Positions 1 to 3,782 of a DNA stretch of 5,336 nt are shown here, piece after piece. This DNA comes from Elusimicrobia bacterium CG03_land_8_20_14_0_80_50_18. GTDB taxonomy: Bacteria > CG03. Where the stretch lies: assembly GCA_002780705.1 (NCBI GenBank), contig PEUP01000017.1, forward strand, positions 1 to 5,336, in the 5' to 3' direction. Every line of letters begins with the position of its first letter. Positions within the stretch are counted from its first letter, which is position 1. The notes beneath the pieces are model-generated. The model made no database searches. It saw only the letters and a program-made list of their open reading frames with translations, and was not told where the DNA came from. A program made the position numbers and the translations under genes.

Positions 1-522
1 TAAAAAGAGAGGGGCGGCTTTTAAACATTCCCTTGTATGCGATTAGTTGTTTGCGGAAATATATTGAGCTGGGATTGGATCATGTTGGATGAAAGAAATA
101 TTCAAAAACGCCGGGAATAAGTTTTCCCGACGGTTATTGCGGACAGACTGTGCTTTATTGAAATTTATTTTGGCGAAAACGCCGTGTCAACGAGAAAAAC
201 GGCGCGGTTCAAGAACGCTTCGGGCGAGTTTGTTTATCAGCACATACAGCCCTCCGCATACAGGGGTTATAAATCGCTCAAGGACGAAGCCGGGCTCGGA
301 TTCTTGATTGCTGAGCCGGAAAAGGCCGTGGTGGATTTTCTCTATTTGAATAAAAGCGGAATCAAAGCGGATGATAAAAGCGTTTTCCGCGAATCTTTCC
401 GTTTTCAGAACACAGAGATTTTGCGAAGGAAAAAGCTCATGGAATCGGCGGCGCTCTTCGGGAATAACTCTTTAACCGGAATCTGCCGGCGTTTTTGTGA
501 TTTTATCAGGGAAGAGAAATGA
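1..522 (+). pseudogene. AbiEi-like antitoxin remnant, 5' part destroyed
   Basis: This is the C-terminal half of a type IV antitoxin of the AbiEi kind. The readable part is 184-522 (112 codons from a GTG). Its start, STRKTARFKNASGEFVYQHI, lines up with residues 108-122 of the intact antitoxin encoded at 1286-1915 (TTRRFTNSHGSFIYR). It then shares GYK and a LIAEPEKAVVDFLY segment that matches LIADREKALADFVY there. Upstream, the same frame hits a TAA at 118-120. Frame 3 from position 3 reads LYAISCLRKYIELGLDHVG before a TGA, which may be a decayed trace of the family's 'YAPSYISLE-AL--Y-LIP' stretch. No DNA-binding winged helix is visible; it would lie before the window or is lost. The GTG at 184 sits inside a conserved region and is not a believable native start. 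The stop overlaps the next gene as ATGA (519-522), the usual antitoxin-toxin arrangement. The family assignment of the tail is fairly sure; the history of 1-183 is inference. Confidence 0.7.
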
Positions 523-1049
523 TTGAGTTGCTAAAACAGCAGTTTAGCCCGGAAATGAGTGTTGAGGAAAAGATTAACCGCCTGCGGGAAGCTTTGCAGC
601 TTGGCGCGCTGAAGATTATTTATGACAGAGGGTATTTTGACAGTGTCGCTTTTGTGGGAGGTACGGCTTTGCGTTTTCTGCGGGGCTTAAAGAGGTTTTC
701 CGAGGACCTGGATTTTTCGCTTATTCACGGGAAGAAGTATAAATTTTCCGCTCTTGTCCCGGAAATTGAAAATGGATTTAAGCTTCAGGGTTTGCAAATT
801 GAGACAAAAACTGAAGAGAACAAATGTGTGCACAGCGTTTTTCTGAAGTTTGCGGGTTTGCTGAAAACTTTAGGATTGTCTTCCATGGAGAAGCAGAAGA
901 TTTTCATTAAAATTGAGGTTGATACGAATCCGCCGAGGGGATGGCATGCGGAAAGCACTCTCATCAATAAAATTTATCTCATTAATCTTGCCCATTACGA
1001 TTTGCCGTCTTTGTATGCGGGGAAACTTCATGCCTGCCTTTTTAGATAA
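519..1049 (+). CDS. AbiEii-like nucleotidyltransferase toxin, C-terminally truncated
   Basis: This 176-residue protein belongs to the AbiEii/DUF1814 nucleotidyltransferase toxins, which are usually about 250-300 residues. Visible motifs are GGTALRF (residues 47-53) and RFSEDLDF (59-66, with D63 and D65), the metal-binding core of the polymerase-beta fold. A beta-strand IKIEVD follows, then LYAGKLHACLFR (165-176), which holds the conserved lysine. In the family this segment normally runs on into an RDxxD motif and a helical tail. Here a TAA at 1047-1049 ends the protein right after LFR, and a repeat element begins 15 bp later. The start ATG at 519 overlaps the preceding stop (ATGA) and has AGGGAAGAG at 508-516 as ribosome binding site. 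Related enzymes transfer nucleotides, for example MenT toxins onto tRNA 3' ends. With the RDxxD part missing and its antitoxin broken, this copy is probably inactive. It is divergent from the toxin at 1909-2697, sharing mainly the active-site signature. Confidence 0.82.
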   Translation: MIELLKQQFSPEMSVEEKINRLREALQLGALKIIYDRGYFDSVAFVGGTALRFLRGLKRFSEDLDFSLIHGKKYKFSALVPEIENGFKLQGLQIETKTEENKCVHSVFLKFAGLLKTLGLSSMEKQKIFIKIEVDTNPPRGWHAESTLINKIYLINLAHYDLPSLYAGKLHACLFR

Positions 1050-1063
1050 GGCAATAAAAAAAG

Positions 1064-1121
1064 TGTAGCCGCGGGATTGCTATCCCGCCATAAAAGGCCG
1101 CATAGCAATGCGGCAGCTACA
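1064..1121. repeat. REP/BIME-like element of two inverted GTAG-footed hairpins
   Basis: An outer stem TGTAGC (1064-1069) pairs with GCTACA (1116-1121). Inside are two perfect 7-bp hairpins: GCGGGAT-TGCT-ATCCCGC (1071-1088) and GCCGCAT-AGCA-ATGCGGC (1097-1114). The right unit read on the minus strand is a 26-nt near copy of the left one. Both begin TGTAGC and carry ATTGCTAT at their centre, while the stems differ by matched changes (GGG/CCC against CGC/GCG). A GTAG tetranucleotide at the foot of a palindrome, with units in inverted pairs, is the hallmark of REP sequences mobilised by RAYT transposases. No RAYT gene is in the window. There is no T-run after the structure, so it is not a standard intrinsic terminator. 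Confidence 0.75.
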
Positions 1122-1157
1122 ATCTATCGGGACAGGTCACAAAGGGATGCCTTCGGC

Positions 1158-1174
1158 AAATGTCCCTCCTACAA
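1158..1174 (-). repeat. Short dispersed repeat with GTAG foot, copy 1
   Basis: AAATGTCCCTCCTACAA here is a variant of the unit seen at 3512-3534, 3544-3566 and 3646-3667. On the minus strand it reads TTGTAGGAGGGACATTT, again with GTAG at the foot. Around it, GGGATGCC-TTC-GGCAAATGTCCC (1144-1166) can form an imperfect hairpin. It is probably another dispersed non-coding repeat rather than a site for this operon. Confidence 0.55.
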
Positions 1175-1232
1175 TTGTTATCCATATAACAAGGCAATTT
1201 CAGAGACATTTTACATTATCTAATGCGACGCC

Positions 1233-1261
1233 TTGACAAAGAGGAATATATTTCAGATAAT
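1233..1261 (+). promoter_or_regulatory. Sigma-70-type promoter of the intact abiEi-abiEii-SEC-C operon
   Basis: TTGACA (1233-1238) and GATAAT (1256-1261) are separated by exactly 17 bp, a near-consensus housekeeping promoter. The predicted transcription start, about 7 bp past the -10 box, falls near 1268 and leaves a leader of roughly 18 nt before the ATG at 1286. The -10 box overlaps the left arm of the inverted repeat at 1250-1287. Confidence 0.75.
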
Positions 1262-1287
1262 CCCTAAAAATGAGGGGTATCTGAAAT
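1250..1287. promoter_or_regulatory. Perfect inverted repeat over -10 box and start codon, likely AbiEi operator
   Basis: The arms ATTTCAGATA (1250-1259) and TATCTGAAAT (1278-1287) are perfectly complementary, 18 bp apart. The left arm overlaps the -10 box; the right arm runs into the ATG. The ribosome binding site GAGGGG (1272-1277) lies between them. Known AbiEi antitoxins repress their own operons by binding inverted repeats in the promoter through an N-terminal winged helix, so this is the natural operator candidate. The predicted transcription start (about 1268) lies inside the repeat, which favours a DNA site. On a read-through transcript the same arms, helped by CCCT/AGGG pairing inside, could fold and mask the ribosome binding site. 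Confidence 0.7.
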
Positions 1288-1915
1288 GAATTATTTTGAC
1301 TTGGTTTCTGCGCTGGAGAAAAACAGATTGTTTGTTTTTTCTTTGAGGGATGTTGATAATCTCTTTCCGGAAGAAAAATTAAAGACCGTCAAAAACGGTC
1401 TTAGCCGCTGGACAGTTTCGGGGCGCTTTCGTAAAATCAGGAGAAATCTGTACGAATTCGTCAAGCCCGGGACGGAATCTGACATTCCCGACCTTTATGT
1501 CGCTAATAAAATTTATGCTCCTTCTTATATCTCGCTTGAAACGGCTTTATCCGTTTATGATTTGATTCCGGACATTGCCGCTCAGGTGACCTCTATGACG
1601 ACGCTTACGACGAGGCGCTTTACAAACTCTCACGGATCTTTTATTTACAGAAGCTGTCGAAAAAGAGTTTTTACGGGGTATAAATTAATGCGGTATGAAG
1701 GATGCAAAATTCTTATTGCCGACAGAGAAAAAGCGCTGGCGGATTTCGTTTACTTTTCTATTCGCCGCGTTGAGTCGCTGAATTATGACGAGGAAAGATT
1801 CAATAAGATGATTTTGAAAAAACTGAACTGGACGAAAGTTTTGAGATACGCAGGGCTTTTCAACGAAAAGACAGTCCGCGCTTTAAAAAATCTGAAGAGC
1901 TGGGGCAAATGCTGA
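1286..1915 (+). CDS. abiEi: AbiEi-family type IV antitoxin and autorepressor
   Basis: This 209-residue protein reads as a complete AbiEi-like antitoxin. Residues 1-60 have the look of a winged helix-turn-helix: VFSLRDVDNLF, then a helix KTVKNGLSRWTVSGRF, then the wing FRKIRRNLYEFV. The antitoxin domain follows. It contains YAPSYISLETALSVYDLIPD (77-96), TSMTTLTTRRF (102-112), HGSFIYR (116-122), GYKL (131-134) and ILIADREKALADFVYF (142-157). The ATG at 1286 is preceded by GAGGGG (1272-1277) with an 8-nt gap and lies about 18 nt from the predicted transcription start. Its end overlaps the toxin gene by 7 nt. The family neutralises its toxin without a stable toxin-antitoxin complex in the best-studied cases, and represses its own operon. 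The inverted repeat at 1250-1287 fits that role. The family call is firm; the operator link is inferred. Confidence 0.88.
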   Translation: MNYFDLVSALEKNRLFVFSLRDVDNLFPEEKLKTVKNGLSRWTVSGRFRKIRRNLYEFVKPGTESDIPDLYVANKIYAPSYISLETALSVYDLIPDIAAQVTSMTTLTTRRFTNSHGSFIYRSCRKRVFTGYKLMRYEGCKILIADREKALADFVYFSIRRVESLNYDEERFNKMILKKLNWTKVLRYAGLFNEKTVRALKNLKSWGKC

Positions 1916-2697
1916 GCATGGAATATCTTTTAGAAGAGGCTGAGAGCAATGCTCTTCCGGTTGTGAAGAAAAGGGGCATATTGAGGGAATATTTGCAGAT
2001 TATCATTCTTAATTCGATTTACAGGCACAAAGCCGGCCGGCGCTTTTTTTTCATGGGCGGCACTGCAATGAGGTATTTTTATAGACTGCCTCGATTTTCC
2101 GAAGATCTTGATTTTAACACCCCCGGATTAACCCTCCGCGAATTTAGAGAAATTATGGAAGAAGTGAGAAAGGATATATTAACGGCGGGTCTTTCTGTGG
2201 ATGTAACCTGCGACAGAGGTAAAAATCTTTTTACAAGCGATTTTGTTTTTAATGATGTCATTAAAAAATACGGTATTTCCGATAATCGGAGACTACGAAT
2301 GATGATTAAAGTGGAAGTCAATAAACCCCGGTGGGAGCTTATTAGCGAATCCAGGGTGCTGAGTATGTACGGATATAATTTTACGGCTATTTTGATGAGT
2401 AAGGGGAATTTGCTTTCGGAAAAGATTTGCGCGCTTTTTAACCGCAAAAGAGGCAGGGATATTTATGACACTCTTTTTATGCTGAAAAAGAAGTTTCCCT
2501 TTAATGAAAATGTCCTGAAGGCAAATAAAATTGCCGCGCCAGTTAAAAGCGCTCTTTTATCTCACTTTAAAAATATTGACCCAAAAGAGCTTCGGCGGCT
2601 TGCCGAGCAGGTCAGGCCGTTTTTGTTTAAAGAAGAGGATATTGAACTGATTCTCAAAGCGCCGTTGTATGCGGAAAATTTTTTAGGCGGGGAGTGA
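1909..2697 (+). CDS. abiEii: AbiEii-family nucleotidyltransferase toxin, full length
   Basis: This 262-residue protein is a complete AbiEii/DUF1814 toxin. FFFMGGTAMRYFYRLPRFSEDLDF (46-69) carries the GG-T loop and the DxD pair D66/D68. A strand IKVEVN spans 133-138. LLSEKICALFNR leads into RGRDIYDTLFML (168-191), with the conserved K172 and an RDxxD motif (R183, D184, D187). The C-terminal part (192-262), including LAEQVRPFLFKEEDI, is helical and typical of the family. Relatives bind GTP or transfer nucleotides to tRNA; the substrate here is unknown. The ATG at 1909 lies within the end of the antitoxin gene (ATGCTGA). GAAGAG at 1894-1899 is a usable ribosome binding site with a 9-nt gap; ATG 1918 (M4), 13 nt after GGGG at 1902-1905, is an alternative. 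The SEC-C gene starts at its stop codon. All key residues are present, so it should be active, unlike the truncated relative at 519-1049. Confidence 0.9.
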   Translation: MLSMEYLLEEAESNALPVVKKRGILREYLQIIILNSIYRHKAGRRFFFMGGTAMRYFYRLPRFSEDLDFNTPGLTLREFREIMEEVRKDILTAGLSVDVTCDRGKNLFTSDFVFNDVIKKYGISDNRRLRMMIKVEVNKPRWELISESRVLSMYGYNFTAILMSKGNLLSEKICALFNRKRGRDIYDTLFMLKKKFPFNENVLKANKIAAPVKSALLSHFKNIDPKELRRLAEQVRPFLFKEEDIELILKAPLYAENFLGGE

Positions 2698-2699
2698 GT

Positions 2700-3509
2700 G
2701 TGGGAAGAAAAATCGGGCGAAATGACCCCTGCCCCTGCGGGAGCGGGAAGAAGTATAAGAAGTGCTGCGAAAGGGGTGATGCGGAGAATATTGCCGGAAC
2801 GGGCAAATTCAACTTCGAAAAGTTCAGCGCTTACAGGGAGAAGACAGGCACAATTATTGATGAATCTACAGACCTTTTTGAACAAATTATGGTTTTTAGT
2901 CATAAGTTAATGCAATCTGATAAAGAAGGGTATATACTTAAAAGAGTGGTGGACAGTTTTGACAGGAATTGCGACATTGGAGACGATATCAGCGTCCCTG
3001 TTATTTTGTTTTTGAATTGGCTGCATTTGGATTATCGTTTTGGGCAGACGCTGGAAACCGTCTGTGAGCGCTTTATGAAAGGAGAAGTTTTCGAGATACT
3101 TACTCCGCGCAAGCAGGATATTGTCAGGAAAATGGCAGAAAGTTATGCCGGTTTTTATGAAGTGGCGAAAGTGCGGGACGATGAAATCATTTTCAAAGAA
3201 ATTAGCGACGGGAAAAGGTGGGCTATTCATAAGATCAACGAGCCGTTTGAAAAAGATGCGGTAATAGGGGACATCTGGCATATGCGGTTTGTGGATTTGA
3301 GCGGAGACACCTATATTTATCCGCCGCATTTTATTTTTCCGCCACGGTTCAAACAGCGTTTTGTCGAGACGATAGAAAAACGGAAAAAATTAATTGTCAG
3401 CCAAATAGGGGGAGATGCTCTGTCGGAAGAAGATATTTTGAAAGGCGCATACAAAAAAATGGTGGGTCTCTGGTATGCTATGCCGGATCAGGAAATTGCG
3501 GAGGCGTAG
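2700..3509 (+). CDS. SEC-C zinc-motif protein coupled to the AbiE toxin gene
   Basis: This 269-residue protein opens with GRKIGRNDPCPCGSGKKYKK followed by CC (zinc ligands C11, C13, C22, C23), a complete SEC-C motif as found at the end of SecA and in YecA-like proteins, where it binds metal and can contact ribosomes or SecB. The rest resembles the body of SEC-C proteins of unknown function: VPVILFLNWLHLDYRFG (about 100-116), FMKGEVFEILTPRKQDIV, SYAGFYEVAKV (about 145-155), then a strand-rich part with GDIWHMRFVDLSGDTYIYPP and a basic helix near 225-235. No signal peptide or membrane segment is seen. GTG at 2700 was chosen because GGCGGGGAG (2687-2694) then has a normal spacing. GTG at 2694, overlapping the toxin stop as GTGA, is the longer option (271 residues) but leaves no room for the ribosome binding site. 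The gene is clearly in the toxin operon. Its job is unknown; a role in toxin targeting or control is inference. Confidence 0.85.
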   Translation: MGRKIGRNDPCPCGSGKKYKKCCERGDAENIAGTGKFNFEKFSAYREKTGTIIDESTDLFEQIMVFSHKLMQSDKEGYILKRVVDSFDRNCDIGDDISVPVILFLNWLHLDYRFGQTLETVCERFMKGEVFEILTPRKQDIVRKMAESYAGFYEVAKVRDDEIIFKEISDGKRWAIHKINEPFEKDAVIGDIWHMRFVDLSGDTYIYPPHFIFPPRFKQRFVETIEKRKKLIVSQIGGDALSEEDILKGAYKKMVGLWYAMPDQEIAEA

Positions 3510-3566
3510 CAGGAAATGTCCATCCTACAAAGATATCGGGACTGGAAATGTCCATCCTACAAAGAT
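3506..3566. repeat. Two identical 23-bp repeat units, 32 bp apart (copies 2 and 3)
   Basis: The segments 3512-3534 and 3544-3566 are identical over 23 bp, each containing GGAAATGTCCATCCTACAAA. They are the same family as 1158-1174 and 3646-3667. Within each, TGG/GGA and TCC/TCCA bases can form a small hairpin. At the first copy GTAG (3506-3509, including the TAG stop of the SEC-C gene) pairs with CTAC (3525-3528). Two units are too few for a CRISPR array and the 9-bp gap is far too short for a spacer. Confidence 0.65.
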
Positions 3567-3576
3567 TCCTCGGCTT

Positions 3577-3596
3577 CCTGCCTGCCGGCAGGCAGG
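3577..3596. repeat. Perfect 20-bp palindrome
   Basis: CCTGCCTGCCGGCAGGCAGG is its own reverse complement. It sits inside a longer stretch ending TGCTTCGGAATGACA (to 3611) that looks like a common dispersed intergenic element. No T-run follows, so terminator function is not supported. Confidence 0.6.
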
Positions 3597-3612
3597 TGCT
3601 TCGGAATGACAG

Positions 3613-3647
3613 CCTGCCTGCGCGCCAACGGCGCTTCGAGAGGCAGG
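3613..3647. repeat. Nested GC-rich hairpin
   Basis: CCTGCCT (3613-3619) pairs with AGGCAGG (3641-3647), and inside it GCGCC (3622-3626) pairs with GGCGC (3630-3634) around an AAC loop. The outer arm repeats the half-site of the palindrome at 3577-3596, so the two structures could also pair with each other. No T-run follows. Confidence 0.5.
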
Positions 3648-3667
3648 GAAAGTCCCTCCTACAAATG
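3646..3667. repeat. Short dispersed repeat with GTAG foot, copy 4
   Basis: GGGAAAGTCCCTCCTACAAA is a variant of the units at 1158-1174 and 3512-3566, in the same orientation. It shares the TCCCTCC form with copy 1 and lacks one base relative to the AATGTCC form. Confidence 0.5.
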
Positions 3668-3671
3668 CAAA

Positions 3672-3720
3672 ACAAGGTTCGTTCCACTTTTAATTCTTAA
3701 ATGACGACAAGGTTCGTTCC
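3672..3720. repeat. 14-bp direct repeat upstream of the SWIM helicase gene
   Basis: ACAAGGTTCGTTCC occurs at 3672-3685 and again at 3707-3720, 35 bp apart. It lies between the repeat cluster and the candidate promoter of the downstream gene. It could be a pair of regulator sites or another dispersed repeat. Confidence 0.5.
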
Positions 3721-3748
3721 TATTGTAAAGAATGGGTTTAATCGTTAA

Positions 3749-3754
3749 TATAAT
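3749..3754 (+). promoter_or_regulatory. Candidate -10 box for the SWIM helicase gene
   Basis: TATAAT at 3749-3754 matches the -10 consensus and lies 28 bp before the ATG at 3783. No good -35 box stands at 16-18 bp; TTGTAA at 3723-3728 is 20 bp away. This is a weak call resting on one hexamer. Confidence 0.35.
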
Positions 3755-3782
3755 CGAGATTTAATGCGGCGCACAAACTGAT

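Larger units (their letters stand above)
1048..1198. repeat. 8-bp direct repeat AAGGCAAT bracketing the repeat block
   Basis: AAGGCAAT occurs at 1048-1055, overlapping the stop codon of the truncated toxin, and again at 1191-1198. The two copies flank the BIME-like element and the adjacent short repeat. This could be a target duplication left by an insertion of about 143 bp, or a chance match. The sequence alone cannot decide. Confidence 0.35.

Noticed and set aside
89..307. 72-codon frame starting at 89 as a real small gene
   Set aside because: It overlaps the antitoxin remnant in another frame, and from about 184 it is only the shifted reading of that conserved region.
1064..1121. Intrinsic terminator of the first module
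   Set aside because: Strong hairpins but no T-run after 1121; the inverted GTAG-footed units fit a REP-type repeat better.
1050..1285. A tRNA or riboswitch in the gap between the modules
   Set aside because: The cloverleaf-like fold at 1064-1121 has no anticodon or T-arm consensus and is explained by two inverted repeat units; no known riboswitch core was recognised.
2030..2045. GCCGGCCGGC palindrome inside the intact toxin gene
   Set aside because: It encodes ordinary residues (AGRR) in a conserved region; a short GC palindrome is expected by chance.
2079..2447. Minus-strand open frame of 122 codons inside the intact toxin gene
   Set aside because: It lies fully within a gene with clear catalytic motifs and shows no family features. 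The same holds for minus-strand frames at 785-967, 2562-2903, 2907-3329, 3801-4172 and 4881-5180.
3512..3667. Possible CRISPR array from repeats at 32-bp spacing
   Set aside because: Only two identical units, a 9-bp gap between them instead of a spacer, irregular further copies, and no cas gene.
3516..3704. Small open frames on both strands in the repeat-rich gap
   Set aside because: They are made of the repeat and palindrome sequence, overlap each other in opposite directions, and have no ribosome binding site or recognisable protein features.
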